Made by a program: the position numbers and the translations under genes. A model generated the notes under the pieces. That model was not told the origin of the DNA and made no database searches. It saw nothing but the letters and a program-made list of their open reading frames with translations. Below, piece by piece: positions 25,038 through 34,989 of a stretch of 64,000 nt of DNA. Positions within the stretch are counted from its first letter, which is position 1, and every line of letters begins with the position of its first letter. Origin of the DNA: an uncultured Lachnospiraceae bacterium (lineage in GTDB: Bacteria; Bacillota; Clostridia; Lachnospirales; Lachnospiraceae); NCBI GenBank assembly GCA_947177165.1, contig CAMWTP010000026.1, forward strand, positions 1-64,000, in the 5' to 3' direction.

Positions 25038-27149
25038 ATGAGATATATCGGTTCGGGACTAGAAAGAAAATATTATCCACCAACAGATGAGGTAGCCGGT
25101 TTCCCAGTCCGGCCCGGAAAGTTTTTGGAAAATGGCGCATGCAGGGTAGATGAGGGAGTGAATTTTACGATTCATTCCAACGGCGCAAAATCCTGCAGTC
25201 TGTGCCTGTTCCATGTAGGCGAGCATGAACCGTATGCAGTTTTGCCGTTTCCGGATTCCTGTCGCATGGGCGGTACTTATTCCATGGTGGTCTATGGGCT
25301 GAAACCGAGAGAGTTTGAGTACGCATACCAGTTTGACGGGGAGTACAATGTCAGCAAAGGACTGTTGTTCGACAAGACGAAATACATTCTGGATCCTTAT
25401 GCGAAGTCCGTTGCAGGTCAGGAAATCTGGGGTAAGGAGAAGCCTGTCTCCGAGCGGATGTACAAGGCGAGGGTAGTGGACGGCGGCTATGACTGGGGGA
25501 ATTTTAAGAACACCAGTTTAGAGCCGAAGGATATGATCATCTATGAAATGCATGTGAGAGGATTCACGCAGGATAAGTCATCGGGGGTAGAGCACAGAGG
25601 AACATATGAAGGGATTCGGGAGAAGATTCCGTATCTGCTGGAGCTTGGCGTCAACGCGGTGGAACTGATGCCGGTATTTGAATTTGACGAGGCGGAGGAT
25701 GTGCGGATCGTCGATGGCGAGAAGCTGCTCAATTACTGGGGGTACAGCCCGGTGTGCTTTTTTTCACCGAATATTGCTTACGCTGCCGATACGCGTGCAG
25801 GCAAGGCAGGAAATGAGTTCCGGAGCCTGATCCATGAGCTGAATGCAAATGGTATCGAGGTTATTCTCGATGTTGTATTTAACCATACAGCGGAGGGAAA
25901 TGAGATGGGACCGTGCTTTTCATTCAAGGGAATTGACAACAACATTTACTATATGCTGACTCCTGATGGAAAGTACTATAATTTCAGCGGCTGCGGCAAT
26001 GTTATGAACTGCAACCACCCGATCGTGCAGCAGTTTATCTTGGAGTGTCTGCGCTATTGGGTCGTTTCGTACAGGGTGGACGGTTTCCGTTTTGACCTTG
26101 CCTCCATCATGGGACGAAACGAGGATGGTTCGCCGATGAGCAAGCCGCCGCTTCTGCAGAGTCTCGCGTTTGACCCGGTGCTTGGAAGCGTTAAGCTGAT
26201 CGCCGAGGCGTGGGATGCCGGCGGACTGTACCAGGTGGGAAGTTTCCCGTCATGGAACCGCTGGGCAGAGTGGAACGGGAGATACCGCGATGACATGCGC
26301 TGCTTCCTGAAGGGCGATTATGGCATGGCGCAGGCGGCGATCAACCGCATCACGGGTTCCCTTGATCTGTATGGAAAGGAGAACCGCGGGGAGAATGCCA
26401 CAGTCAATTTCCTGAACTGCCACGATGGTTTTACGCTGTACGATATGTATGCATACAATCAAAAACACAATGAGAAGAACGGTTGGAACAATACGGACGG
26501 GGCGAATGACAACAACAGCTGGAACTGCGGCGTGGAGGGCGACACCAATGACCCGGAGGTGCTGACACTGCGGAACCGTCTGCGCAAAAATGCTTTTGCG
26601 ATCCTGATGTGCAGCAGGGGGTCTGCGATGTTCCTTGCGGGCGATGAGTTCTGTAACACACAGTTTGGCAACAACAACGCATACTGTCAGGACAATATCA
26701 TATCGTGGCTTGACTGGAACCGCAAAGAAGAGTATAACGAGATGTTTGAGTTCTGCAAGTTCATGATCAGCCTGCGCAAGAAACACCCGATACTGAGAGG
26801 TCGTTCCGGACCGAGCGGCTGTGGTTTCCCGGAGGTTTCGATACACAACAAGACAGCGTGGAACAGCAACTGCGGACCCGATACACGCACGATTGGCATT
26901 ATGTTTGCCGGGCGTACAGAGGGCAACCGTGAGGACGATATCATTTACATCGGTGTCAATGCATTCTGGGAGAAAGAGGCGGTGCAGCTTCCGAATCTTC
27001 CGCTTGGCAGGAAGTGGCGCATTATTATGAATACAGAGTTTGAGCACACGGTGGATACAGATTATCACCGGTTGACAAAATGGGTGTCAAACGATACGAT
27101 TGTCATGTATCCGAGATCGGTTGTGATTGCGATTGTAGATAAGTATTAG
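25038..27149 (+). CDS. glgX: Glycogen debranching enzyme / isoamylase (GH13_11)
   Basis: This enzyme of 703 residues hydrolyses alpha-1,6 branches of glycogen or related alpha-glucans. An N-terminal CBM48-like domain (VDEGVNFTIHSNGAKSCSLC) precedes the GH13 barrel. The nucleophile is Asp353 in VDGFRFDLAS, the acid/base is Glu390 in LIAEAWDAGG and the third Asp is in NCHDGFTLYD. Length and the LNYWGYSPVCFFSPN motif fit GlgX/TreX-type debranching enzymes. No signal peptide is present, so it acts on internal glucan. cheY follows 14 bases downstream. Confidence 0.94.
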   Translation: MRYIGSGLERKYYPPTDEVAGFPVRPGKFLENGACRVDEGVNFTIHSNGAKSCSLCLFHVGEHEPYAVLPFPDSCRMGGTYSMVVYGLKPREFEYAYQFDGEYNVSKGLLFDKTKYILDPYAKSVAGQEIWGKEKPVSERMYKARVVDGGYDWGNFKNTSLEPKDMIIYEMHVRGFTQDKSSGVEHRGTYEGIREKIPYLLELGVNAVELMPVFEFDEAEDVRIVDGEKLLNYWGYSPVCFFSPNIAYAADTRAGKAGNEFRSLIHELNANGIEVILDVVFNHTAEGNEMGPCFSFKGIDNNIYYMLTPDGKYYNFSGCGNVMNCNHPIVQQFILECLRYWVVSYRVDGFRFDLASIMGRNEDGSPMSKPPLLQSLAFDPVLGSVKLIAEAWDAGGLYQVGSFPSWNRWAEWNGRYRDDMRCFLKGDYGMAQAAINRITGSLDLYGKENRGENATVNFLNCHDGFTLYDMYAYNQKHNEKNGWNNTDGANDNNSWNCGVEGDTNDPEVLTLRNRLRKNAFAILMCSRGSAMFLAGDEFCNTQFGNNNAYCQDNIISWLDWNRKEEYNEMFEFCKFMISLRKKHPILRGRSGPSGCGFPEVSIHNKTAWNSNCGPDTRTIGIMFAGRTEGNREDDIIYIGVNAFWEKEAVQLPNLPLGRKWRIIMNTEFEHTVDTDYHRLTKWVSNDTIVMYPRSVVIAIVDKY

Positions 27150-27163
27150 AAAGGTGTGAGAAT

Positions 27164-27523
27164 ATGGCGAGAGTGTTGTTAGTGGATGATGCAGCTTTTA
27201 TGAGAATGACGATCAAAAAGATGATTGAAGCTGAGGGATACACGGTTGTAGGTGAAGCGGGAAACGGCGCGGAGGCTGTCCAGAAATATATGGAAATCCA
27301 GCCGGATGTCGTGATGCTCGACATTACCATGCCGGAGATGAATGGTGTGGATGCATTGAGGAGCATCAAGGAGTTTGACCCGAAGGCAAAGGTCATCATG
27401 TGTTCGGCAATGGGACAGCAGGCGATGGTGGCGCAGGCGATTCAGAATGGTGCGAAGGATTTTATCGTGAAACCCTTTGAGAAGGACAGAATTATAGCTG
27501 CGCTCAAGAGAGTTTTGGGATAA
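27164..27523 (+). CDS. cheY: CheY-like chemotaxis response regulator
   Basis: This stand-alone receiver domain of 119 residues has acidic residues in LLVDDAAFMRM, the phospho-acceptor Asp in VVMLDITMPEMNG, and Thr/Ser and Lys switch residues in IMCSAMGQQ and FIVKPF. It has no output domain. The sequence is close to the CheY group that binds the flagellar switch. It appears to be cotranscribed with the debranching enzyme, with a terminator 25 bases after its stop; this is an unusual partner for cheY. Confidence 0.9.
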   Translation: MARVLLVDDAAFMRMTIKKMIEAEGYTVVGEAGNGAEAVQKYMEIQPDVVMLDITMPEMNGVDALRSIKEFDPKAKVIMCSAMGQQAMVAQAIQNGAKDFIVKPFEKDRIIAALKRVLG

Positions 27524-27547
27524 AAAAATAAAAATTGGAAAAAATTA

Positions 27548-27577
27548 AAAATAACGGTAGACAAACCGTTATTTTTA
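27548..27577 (+). terminator. Terminator after cheY
   Basis: AAATAACGGT and ACCGTTATTTTT form the hairpin with a 6-base loop and a T tail. The -35 box of the next promoter lies inside it. Confidence 0.85.
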
Positions 27578-27587
27578 TTGTATGATT
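27559..27587 (+). promoter_or_regulatory. Promoter of the lacI-glgP unit
   Basis: TAGACA (27559-27564) and TATGAT (27582-27587) are separated by 17 bases. The expected start site falls inside the palindromic operator that follows. Confidence 0.55.
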
Positions 27588-27620
27588 AAGAAAACGTTTT
27601 CTGGAAAACGTTTTCTTAAC
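27587..27620. promoter_or_regulatory. 34-bp perfect inverted repeat operator (two GAAAACGTTTTC boxes)
   Basis: TTAAGAAAACGTTTTC, a TG spacer and its exact reverse complement form a perfect inverted repeat. It contains two copies of the 12-bp palindrome GAAAACGTTTTC, 14 bases apart centre to centre. It directly follows the -10 box and has the CG centre typical of LacI-family operators, so self-repression of the lacI gene is likely. Confidence 0.7.
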
Positions 27621-27690
27621 TGAGTGATTTGAGGCAGAGATTCGAAAACGAATTTTGGAACAGTAATCGTGTGCAAAAAGAAGGTGATGT

Positions 27691-28683
27691 ATGAGTGTTT
27701 CAATAAGGGACGTGGCAAAGCAGGCTGGTGTGGCGATTTCGACCGTCTCGAAGGTGTTGAATCATTATCCGAATGTGAGTGAGGAGACGAAAGGAAAGGT
27801 AAATGCAGCGATCGCTGAGCTTGGCTTTGTGCCAAATACAATCGCCTCGGCATTATCTTCCAAGAGAACCGGAAGAACGGCGCTGGTGCTCGACGTAAAC
27901 AGGCATGTGCAGACAGTGGATGAGATACCGATGCAGTATATTATCGGGGCAATCAACAAGGCAAAGGAAGTGGGGATGGATATCATCACTGTGTTCTTTA
28001 CCATGGTTGCCGAGATGAATTTCGACGAGATGGTGCGCTATTTTCAGTCACAGAGCATAGAAGGGTTAATCATATGCGGTCTGTCCAAGGATGACATCAT
28101 GTTAAGAAAACTGGTGGAGTGCGGCAAGTTCAAGAGTGTGCTGATCGATGCACCCGGAGTCAGTGAAAGTACATCTTGCATTCATATTGACAATGCAAGG
28201 GCACAGTATGAGGTTGCCAAAAAATTTTTGGACGGGAAGACATATAAAAAAATTTTGTATCTGTCCGGAAAGAAAAACGGTTATGTATCGGAGGAGCGTC
28301 TGAACGGTATGAACAGGCTGGCGCAGGAGCAGGGACTGGATGTGCTGGTCAGAACAGGGAATTTCAGTGAGCTTGCGGCGAGGAAGCTCACCATGCAGTA
28401 CGCGGGGAGCAAGGATGCGATTATCTGCGCGTCGGATCTGATGGCTATCGGGGCAATGAAAGCGCTGATCGACATGGATATCTACAGACCTGTATGCGGA
28501 TTTGACGGGGTGAGCCTGATGGGATATGCGGGGAAGCAGATGCATACAGTGAAGCAGGATTTTCAGAAGATTGCAGCCAGTGCGGTGGAAGAGCTTTCCC
28601 GTCTGATGCAGGGCGGGAGCGGACAGGATATCGTGACACCCCACAAGTTGATTCGCATTAAGTATCTGGATGTAATTTCATAA
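27691..28683 (+). CDS. LacI family regulator of glucan phosphorylase
   Basis: This protein of 330 residues has the LacI helix-turn-helix (VSIRDVAKQAGVAISTVSKV, hinge ASALSSKRTG) and a sugar-binding-protein-like sensor domain with the C-terminal motif DLMAIGAMKAL. It is preceded by a strong palindromic operator and followed 76 bases later by glgP with no terminator between. It is a candidate regulator of malto-oligosaccharide or glycogen breakdown; the effector is unknown. Confidence 0.9.
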   Translation: MSVSIRDVAKQAGVAISTVSKVLNHYPNVSEETKGKVNAAIAELGFVPNTIASALSSKRTGRTALVLDVNRHVQTVDEIPMQYIIGAINKAKEVGMDIITVFFTMVAEMNFDEMVRYFQSQSIEGLIICGLSKDDIMLRKLVECGKFKSVLIDAPGVSESTSCIHIDNARAQYEVAKKFLDGKTYKKILYLSGKKNGYVSEERLNGMNRLAQEQGLDVLVRTGNFSELAARKLTMQYAGSKDAIICASDLMAIGAMKALIDMDIYRPVCGFDGVSLMGYAGKQMHTVKQDFQKIAASAVEELSRLMQGGSGQDIVTPHKLIRIKYLDVIS

Positions 28684-28759
28684 AATGGTAGGAACTTATA
28701 AACGAACTGTCAATATATCATGAAAATGCTGCATTCCGCAGCGGAAAAGGAGAAAAAGT

Positions 28760-31030
28760 ATGAACGTAAAAGCAAATTTGGAATCAGTTGCACAGAAGAT
28801 GTATGGGAAGGCAGTCAGGGAGCTCGATGACAGCCAGCTTTACTTCGCAATCCTCAACATGACAAAGGATTTGATGAACGGAAAAGGCGTGATCAAAGGA
28901 AGCAAGAAAATTTACTACATTTCAGCAGAGTTCCTGATCGGAAAACTGCTGTCAAACAACCTGATCAACCTTGGCATCTACGAGGAACTCGACGCAGCGC
29001 TCAAGGAGGAGGGCAGGGAACTTAGCCGCATTGAGGAGGTTGAGCCGGAACCGTCACTTGGAAATGGCGGACTTGGAAGACTTGCGGCATGTTTCCTGGA
29101 TTCGATTGCAAGCCTTGGACTTCCCGGAGATGGCATCGGTCTGAACTATCATTTCGGACTGTTCAAGCAGGTGTTTAAGGACAGACAGCAGACCGCGGAG
29201 AAGAATGACTGGATTGAGCAGCAGTCATGGCTCACCAGGACAGACATTTCGTTCCCTGTATATTTCGGAAAGAAGAAGGTGATGTCCAGATTGTACGATA
29301 TTGATGTAATTGGATATGAACAGGGCATGAACAAGCTGCATTTGTTCGACATCGAGACGATCGATGAGAGCATTGTGAACGACGGCATTGACTTTGACAA
29401 GGCTGACATCGACAAGAACCTTACTTTATTCTTATATCCCGATGACTCTGACGAGGCAGGCCAGCAGCTCCGCATTTACCAGCAGTATTTCATGGTGTGC
29501 AACGGCGCGCAGCTGATTCTGAAAGAGATGAAGGACAACGGCTATGACCTGCACAGGATGTATGACCATGCTGTGATTCAGATCAACGATACACACCCGA
29601 CAATGGTCATTCCGGAGCTGATCCGCATTCTCACAGAGGACGAAGGCTTTGACATGGACGAGGCGATTGACGTGGTGAGCAGGACCTGTGCATACACAAA
29701 CCACACAATCCTTGCGGAGGCGCTCGAGAAGTGGCCTGTAAAGTATCTGCAGAAGGTTGTTCCGCAGCTGATGCCGATCATCTGGGAGTTAGACAAGAGA
29801 GCGTCTATCAGATACAAAGATCCCAGCGTGCAGATTATCGATGACAGTATGCGCGTGCACATGGCTCATATCGATATTCATTATGGCTTCTCTGTAAACG
29901 GCGTTGCCGCGATCCACACAGAGATTCTGAAGAATACAGAGCTGAACAATTTCTACAAGATTTATCCGGAGAAGTTCAACAACAAGACAAACGGTATCAC
30001 GTTCAGAAGATGGCTTCTGTCCTGCAACAGAGAGCTTGCGGCATGCATTACCAGAACGATCGGAGCTGGCTACAAGAAGAATGCGGCAGAGCTTGAGAAG
30101 CTGATGGAGCACATGGATGATGCGGCACTTTTGAAGGAGATCAAGGCGATCAAGAAGACCAAGAAGGAAGAACTTGCAGCGTACCTCAGGGAGAACGAGG
30201 GGCAGGACATCAATCCGGAGTCCATCTTTGATATCCAGGTCAAGAGACTGCATGAGTACAAGCGCCAGCAGATGAACGCGCTCTACATTATCCATAAGTA
30301 TCTGGAGATCAAGAGCGGCAAGAAGCCTTCCACACCGGTTACATTTATATTCGGTGCAAAGGCAGCGCCGGCTTACATTATCGCGCAGGATATCATTCAC
30401 CTGCTGCTGTGTCTGCAGGAGATTGTGAACAATGATCCTGACGTGAAGGATTACATGAAGGTAGTCATGGTTGAGAACTACAATGTGAGCTATGCTGAGA
30501 AGCTCATACCGGCCTGCGATATCTCCGAGCAGATTTCACTGGCATCGAAGGAGGCAAGCGGCACAGGCAACATGAAGTTTATGTTAAACGGTGCTGTGAC
30601 ACTCGGTACAAGCGACGGTGCAAATGTGGAAATTCATGAGTTGGTCGGCGATGACAATATCTATATCTTCGGCGAGAAGTCAGAGCAGGTAATTGAGCAC
30701 TATGCAAAGTCTGATTATGTGGCGAGAAGCTTTTATGACAAGAGCAGCGTGATCAGGGAAGCAGTTGACTTTATCACAAGCAGCGAAGTGGTGAAGGTCG
30801 GCAATGAGGAGCGCCTGAACAGACTGAAGAATGAGCTCATCAACAAAGACTGGTTTATGACACTCCTGGACCTCGAGGATTATATTGCGACAAAGGATAA
30901 GATGTTTGAGGACTACAAGGATGAGGCAAAGTGGGAGAAGATGATGCTTGTCAATATCGCAAAGGCAGGTTTCTTCTCATCAGACAGAACGATTGAGGAG
31001 TACAACAGGGACATCTGGAAACTGAACTAA
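28760..31030 (+). CDS. glgP: Glycogen/alpha-glucan phosphorylase
   Basis: This GT35 enzyme of 756 residues removes glucose from alpha-1,4-glucans as glucose 1-phosphate. The pyridoxal-phosphate site is visible as [20 protein letters not shown] with the binding Lys. The N-terminal part has [20 protein letters not shown] and [16 protein letters not shown], and the glucan site has [13 protein letters not shown]. Length fits bacterial GlgP/MalP. AAAGGAG precedes the ATG. With glgX upstream it gives the core of glycogen use. Confidence 0.96.
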   Translation: MNVKANLESVAQKMYGKAVRELDDSQLYFAILNMTKDLMNGKGVIKGSKKIYYISAEFLIGKLLSNNLINLGIYEELDAALKEEGRELSRIEEVEPEPSLGNGGLGRLAACFLDSIASLGLPGDGIGLNYHFGLFKQVFKDRQQTAEKNDWIEQQSWLTRTDISFPVYFGKKKVMSRLYDIDVIGYEQGMNKLHLFDIETIDESIVNDGIDFDKADIDKNLTLFLYPDDSDEAGQQLRIYQQYFMVCNGAQLILKEMKDNGYDLHRMYDHAVIQINDTHPTMVIPELIRILTEDEGFDMDEAIDVVSRTCAYTNHTILAEALEKWPVKYLQKVVPQLMPIIWELDKRASIRYKDPSVQIIDDSMRVHMAHIDIHYGFSVNGVAAIHTEILKNTELNNFYKIYPEKFNNKTNGITFRRWLLSCNRELAACITRTIGAGYKKNAAELEKLMEHMDDAALLKEIKAIKKTKKEELAAYLRENEGQDINPESIFDIQVKRLHEYKRQQMNALYIIHKYLEIKSGKKPSTPVTFIFGAKAAPAYIIAQDIIHLLLCLQEIVNNDPDVKDYMKVVMVENYNVSYAEKLIPACDISEQISLASKEASGTGNMKFMLNGAVTLGTSDGANVEIHELVGDDNIYIFGEKSEQVIEHYAKSDYVARSFYDKSSVIREAVDFITSSEVVKVGNEERLNRLKNELINKDWFMTLLDLEDYIATKDKMFEDYKDEAKWEKMMLVNIAKAGFFSSDRTIEEYNRDIWKLN

Positions 31031-31037
31031 ACGAAAC

Positions 31038-31075
31038 GAAAACCCCCGGAACGGATGAAATGTTCTGGGGGTTTT
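31038..31075 (+). terminator. Terminator after glgP
   Basis: GAAAACCCCCggAAC pairs with GTTctGGGGGTTTTC around a 9-base loop, 7 bases past the glgP stop. Confidence 0.85.
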
Positions 31076-31136
31076 CATAATGGAATGGTTGTGTTAAACT
31101 GGTATAGAATTGGTGTTGGGAGGGGAGGAGATACAT

Positions 31137-32438
31137 ATGGAGAATGTTAAAAAATATGCGTACCTGTTAGACCAGTCAGAGATCAGGGAATTTTCTTTTT
31201 ATGCGATGCTGGAGCAGGTGAAGTATAACAGGGGAAGATGGTTCCGCCTGCTGATGATTCTGATACTGGAACTGATTCTCATGCCGCGCGTGGCGGGCTG
31301 GCTGGCAGTTCTGATCGCGGTGCTGCTTCTGGTGTCTGCTGTATTCACTTATAATCATACTGAGAAGCTCATCTCGGGACAGCAGTGGACGGTGTGGTTA
31401 GAGGGCGGTATGTTAAAAGTGGAAAGAGGCGGCAGCAGTGAAGTCCCGTGCAGCAATATCCAGCTGATCCGCACAACGCACCGCCTGCTGATGCTCGGAT
31501 ATCTGCAGACAGCACAGCGCCCGGTGTGGTTTATCGTTCCTCTGCGGGTATTTGCAGATGTGCAGGAGCGGGAAGGGTTTCTGGACAGAATCCGCTGTCC
31601 GCAGGAGGTGGAGGATGGCGATGGAAGTGCAGAAGCAGAGGGGATTCAGTTCACTTATGTGCTCGATGAAACAAAATGGGTACAATTCCATAAAGGTGCG
31701 GTCGGTATCCTGGCCAGCGGCACACTCGGAAAGGCAGAGCATGTGCGTGTCATATTGCTCTGGAGCTTTTTTACGGTGCTGGCTGCGCTCTCCTGTGTGT
31801 ATCTGGCAGCAGGACATTTGAGCTGGCGGTCGGTGGTGTATGCTCTGTGTATCGCAATCCTGATCATTGTCAGGGTATTCTTCCGGGATCCGGAGAAAGC
31901 GATAAAAAAGCAGATTAAGGCACCAGTTGTCAGAGACAGGGAGTGCGGTGTGTGGCAGGTCACGCTGTCGGAGTCGGGCATATACACAAAGCTGTCCACG
32001 GGCATTCGGAATTATTATGCGTGGGAGGTGCTCGGGTGGTATGTGGAGACAGGGGATGCCTTTTACTTCTTTCATAAGGATAAGAAGCATTATGTGCTGA
32101 TTGCAAAGGAGAGTTTTCAGGACTGGAATCAGGTTTCCGCCATGCATGAACTGAGCGCGCGAAAAGGTGTAAAGTACGTTCAGGGGCGGAAAAAGTACTA
32201 TTTGCCGGAGTGGGCGTTTGTCCTGATCGTGGTTCTTTTTATCATATTATGTGTTGCAGTTATGTTCATCAATATTTTCTGGGGCCATGTGTGGGAAACG
32301 CGTGACCAACTGCAAAAAATATCGCAGGAATCCCGTGGGATATCGTGGCAGGAGGATTTCGGGGAGGCGACAGGACTGGAGCTGGTGAATTACAGGACAC
32401 GGAGCGTTCAGCAGAGGGAGCAGGCGGAAACGCCGTAG
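31137..32438 (+). CDS. Membrane protein with YcxB-like repeats
   Basis: This protein of 433 residues has hydrophobic helix pairs near residues 35-75 (LLMILILELILMPRV) and 200-240 (VILLWSFFTVLAALSCVYLA), plus a single helix near 360-380. After each pair comes a soluble stretch of the YcxB/PH-like type (VWLEGGMLKVERGGSSEVPC; WQVTLSESGIYTKLSTG). The two halves look like a duplicated unit. GGGGAGGAG precedes the ATG at 31137. The role is unknown; the next gene starts 29 bases downstream. Confidence 0.6.
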   Translation: MENVKKYAYLLDQSEIREFSFYAMLEQVKYNRGRWFRLLMILILELILMPRVAGWLAVLIAVLLLVSAVFTYNHTEKLISGQQWTVWLEGGMLKVERGGSSEVPCSNIQLIRTTHRLLMLGYLQTAQRPVWFIVPLRVFADVQEREGFLDRIRCPQEVEDGDGSAEAEGIQFTYVLDETKWVQFHKGAVGILASGTLGKAEHVRVILLWSFFTVLAALSCVYLAAGHLSWRSVVYALCIAILIIVRVFFRDPEKAIKKQIKAPVVRDRECGVWQVTLSESGIYTKLSTGIRNYYAWEVLGWYVETGDAFYFFHKDKKHYVLIAKESFQDWNQVSAMHELSARKGVKYVQGRKKYYLPEWAFVLIVVLFIILCVAVMFINIFWGHVWETRDQLQKISQESRGISWQEDFGEATGLELVNYRTRSVQQREQAETP

Positions 32439-32467
32439 CATCTGGTGTTTGGTTTGAGGGACAGGAT

Positions 32468-33679
32468 ATGAGAAAACAAAAGATACTGATTATCATCATA
32501 ATATTGGTGATACCTTGGATTGTGTCGTGCGGCGGCGAAGGGGAAGTGATACATGGACTGAAGATGACGGAGGTCTCTGAGGAGGATCTGCAGTCCGGGA
32601 TCATGGATGAGGAAGCAGGGACAGGGCAGACTGCGGACACAGAGCAGCAGGGCCAGCCGGTTCCCGGGCCGGAGCGTCCGGCTGTGCGGGGAATATATGT
32701 GACAGGACCCGTGGCGGGCAGTGAGCGCATGAGTGACCTGATCACGCTTGTCGATGCGACAGAACTCAATACGATGGTGATCGATGTCAAGAACGATGAC
32801 GGAGAGATTACGTGGAAGATGGAGACAGATTCTGTCGTGGAGATGGGCAATGGTGTTGCCTATATAAGAGACATCGGCACGCTGATGAAAACGTTGAAGG
32901 AGCACGACATTTACACGATTGCAAGGATTGTGTGCTTCAAAGATCCAGTGTTTGCACAGAACCATGCAGACAGCGCTTTGAGAAAGCCGGATGGCGGTTT
33001 TGTCACGGATGCCTACGGACTGGCATGGGTGAATCCATATGACGAGGAAGTGTGGGCGTATCTGACAGAGATCGCGCAGGCTGCGCTCGATGTCGGGTTC
33101 GACGAGATCCAGTTTGACTATGTCCGCTTTCCGATCGGAGAGGATGCGGACGCAGCAGATTACAAGACGGATATGTCCGTCTATACAAAGGAACAGGCGA
33201 TATCAGGCTTTTTGTCCTATGCCGGTGAACGGATACATGAAAGGGGCGGCGTGGTTACGGCGGATGTGTTCGGCACTGTGATTGACAGTCCGACGGATAT
33301 AGAGCGTGTCGGACAAAACTATGCGGAGCTCGGAAAAAGGGTGGATGTGCTGAGCCCTATGGTCTATCCTTCTCACTATGGACCGGGAGTCTTTGGGTTT
33401 GACGTGCCGGACGCGCACCCGTATGACACGGTGTATCAGGCGCTCATGCTGTCGCGGAAAGTACTGGGGCAGGATGAGGAGGAGAACTGTGCCGCTGTGC
33501 GGCCATGGCTGCAGGCATTTACAGCGACGTGGGTGAGCGGACACATCTCTTATGAGGCGGAACAGATTCAGGAGCAGATTCAGGCGGTGTATGATGCCGG
33601 GTATGAGGAGTGGATCTTATGGAATGCAACATGCCGGTATCCGATGGATATCTCACTGGAAGAACAGACAGAGGATTAA
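32468..33679 (+). CDS. Putative glycoside hydrolase lipoprotein (DUF4015-like)
   Basis: This lipoprotein of 403 residues has a signal ending IPWIVSC and a Glu/Gln-rich linker to about residue 75. The barrel domain carries RGIYVTGPVAGS, TMVIDVKNDDGEITW, DEIQFDYVRFPIG and DVLSPMVYPSHYGPG, which match the DUF4015 putative glycoside hydrolase family. The Asp-rich DEIQFDYVRFP is the likely active-site strand. Members are found in many Firmicutes on the cell surface, with substrates mostly unknown. The next small gene starts 5 bases after its stop. Confidence 0.85.
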   Translation: MRKQKILIIIIILVIPWIVSCGGEGEVIHGLKMTEVSEEDLQSGIMDEEAGTGQTADTEQQGQPVPGPERPAVRGIYVTGPVAGSERMSDLITLVDATELNTMVIDVKNDDGEITWKMETDSVVEMGNGVAYIRDIGTLMKTLKEHDIYTIARIVCFKDPVFAQNHADSALRKPDGGFVTDAYGLAWVNPYDEEVWAYLTEIAQAALDVGFDEIQFDYVRFPIGEDADAADYKTDMSVYTKEQAISGFLSYAGERIHERGGVVTADVFGTVIDSPTDIERVGQNYAELGKRVDVLSPMVYPSHYGPGVFGFDVPDAHPYDTVYQALMLSRKVLGQDEEENCAAVRPWLQAFTATWVSGHISYEAEQIQEQIQAVYDAGYEEWILWNATCRYPMDISLEEQTED

Positions 33680-33684
33680 ATAAT

Positions 33685-33921
33685 ATGGAGAATTCGTATC
33701 GTTTTTTTGAGAACAGGGCTTGTCAGTATTTTCCCTGTCATGAGGGGCTGGAGAATTTCAACTGTCTGTTCTGTTATTGTCCGATGTATCTCAGGGAGCA
33801 TTGTCCTGGAAAACCGGAATACATTGAGAAGGATGGAAAGCGGATCAAGAACTGCATGAACTGTACTTTTCCCCACCGGCCTGAAAATTATGACCGGATT
33901 ATTCAGATTTTGAAAGAGTAG
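33685..33921 (+). CDS. Cysteine-rich small domain protein
   Basis: This protein of 78 residues with nine Cys matches the Cysteine-rich small domain family (FFENRACQYFPCH, NFNCLFCYCPMY, NCMNCTFPHRPENYD). The Cys pattern implies metal or Fe-S binding. In other bacteria such domains appear alone or fused to cobalamin-synthesis proteins. I chose the ATG at 33685. The last 23 bases overlap the 3' end of the convergent AraC gene. Confidence 0.82.
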   Translation: MENSYRFFENRACQYFPCHEGLENFNCLFCYCPMYLREHCPGKPEYIEKDGKRIKNCMNCTFPHRPENYDRIIQILKE

Positions 33922-34780
33922 TGAAGGTCTTTTCTGCAGAGCCGTGCTCATACCGCCACTGCCTGGGCGAGATATGGTACACATTCTTGAACGCGCGCGA
34001 AAAGTGCAGCTGGTTTGGATAACCCACTGCATTGCTGATATCACAGATGGATAAGCTGGTGAGTTTTAGGAGCTCAGCAGCTTTTGTCATGCGGTAAGAG
34101 ATGAGAAATTCCTGGGGGGATTTCCCCATATTTTCGTGAAATATCTTGCCGAAATAACTCCGGTTCAAACCGCAGGAAGCCGCGATATCCTCCACGGAAA
34201 TAGCGTTTTGAAAGTTTTCTTCGATAAAAGCGACCGCCTCACGGATGTAAAAGTCGCGCAGATTGTTTCCCCTGCTCAGCTGTGTCAGGCTGCAGGAGCG
34301 GACCAGACTGTCTATAAAAAGATAGAGGTGTCCGATGAGATGAAAAGGAGATTCCTCCTTGTGGTTGACGATATACAGCATTTCTGATTTCATGGTCTCA
34401 GCAAGGTCTTTGTAGCGCGCCTTGTAGACTGGCTGGTCAGGGCTTAGTCCAGTCAGTTCGATCGTCTCCTTCGCGCGAAGACCGTCAAATTCAATCCACA
34501 CATACTCCCACGGGATTTCGCAGTCAGCGATATACATATTAATCTGGTTCGGAAAGATCATAAATCCCTGCCCGCTCTTGACATAATAGGTGATGGACTC
34601 TCCTTTGGTATTGTTGGCAATCAATGTGCCGGTGCCGGAGATACAGTAGTGGAACAGATAATGATTCCGGGCAGCAGGACCAAACGAATGGGAGGGATCA
34701 CACTTTTCCCAGCCAAACTGGTATAACCCCAAATCGATAAAATTTTCACTTGGAAAAACGGAAAAAATGACTTCACTCAT
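33899..34780 (-). CDS. AraC family regulator of the alpha-galactoside locus (MsmR/RafR-like)
   Basis: This protein of 293 residues has an N-terminal cupin-like sensor (NHYLFHYCISGTGTLI, ending in the GQGFMIFPNQ segment) and a C-terminal double helix-turn-helix (ISVEDIAASCGLNRSYFGKI; ISNAVGYPNQLHFSRAFKNV; SPRQWR). It resembles MsmR/RafR activators of alpha-galactoside operons. It is divergent from the binding-protein gene and a direct repeat between them is a likely binding site. Its 3' end overlaps the convergent Cys-rich gene. Confidence 0.9.
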   Translation of the reverse strand: MSEVIFSVFPSENFIDLGLYQFGWEKCDPSHSFGPAARNHYLFHYCISGTGTLIANNTKGESITYYVKSGQGFMIFPNQINMYIADCEIPWEYVWIEFDGLRAKETIELTGLSPDQPVYKARYKDLAETMKSEMLYIVNHKEESPFHLIGHLYLFIDSLVRSCSLTQLSRGNNLRDFYIREAVAFIEENFQNAISVEDIAASCGLNRSYFGKIFHENMGKSPQEFLISYRMTKAAELLKLTSLSICDISNAVGYPNQLHFSRAFKNVYHISPRQWRYEHGSAEKTFTTLSKSE

Positions 34781-34888
34781 GACAGGCTTCTCCTTTTGTT
34801 TTTGTAAGAATGTTATAAAGAATGGTTTTGCAGGAAGGGACAGTATCAGTATATACCATAATGCTAGGTGACTTCAAGTAAATGATGC

Positions 34889-34914
34889 TAAAACAGCATT
34901 TTGGCATAAAACAG
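34889..34914. promoter_or_regulatory. Direct repeat, candidate AraC binding site
   Basis: TAAAACAG occurs at 34889-34896 and 34907-34914 (18 bases apart), each followed by a similar TGG-containing tail. It lies between the divergent regulator and transporter genes. Confidence 0.4.
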
Positions 34915-34989
34915 GCAAAATGGTGCCATTTACGGATAGCATAATGATATGTTAAGATAGTGCTATCAAAAAAAGAAAGGAGAAAAAAC

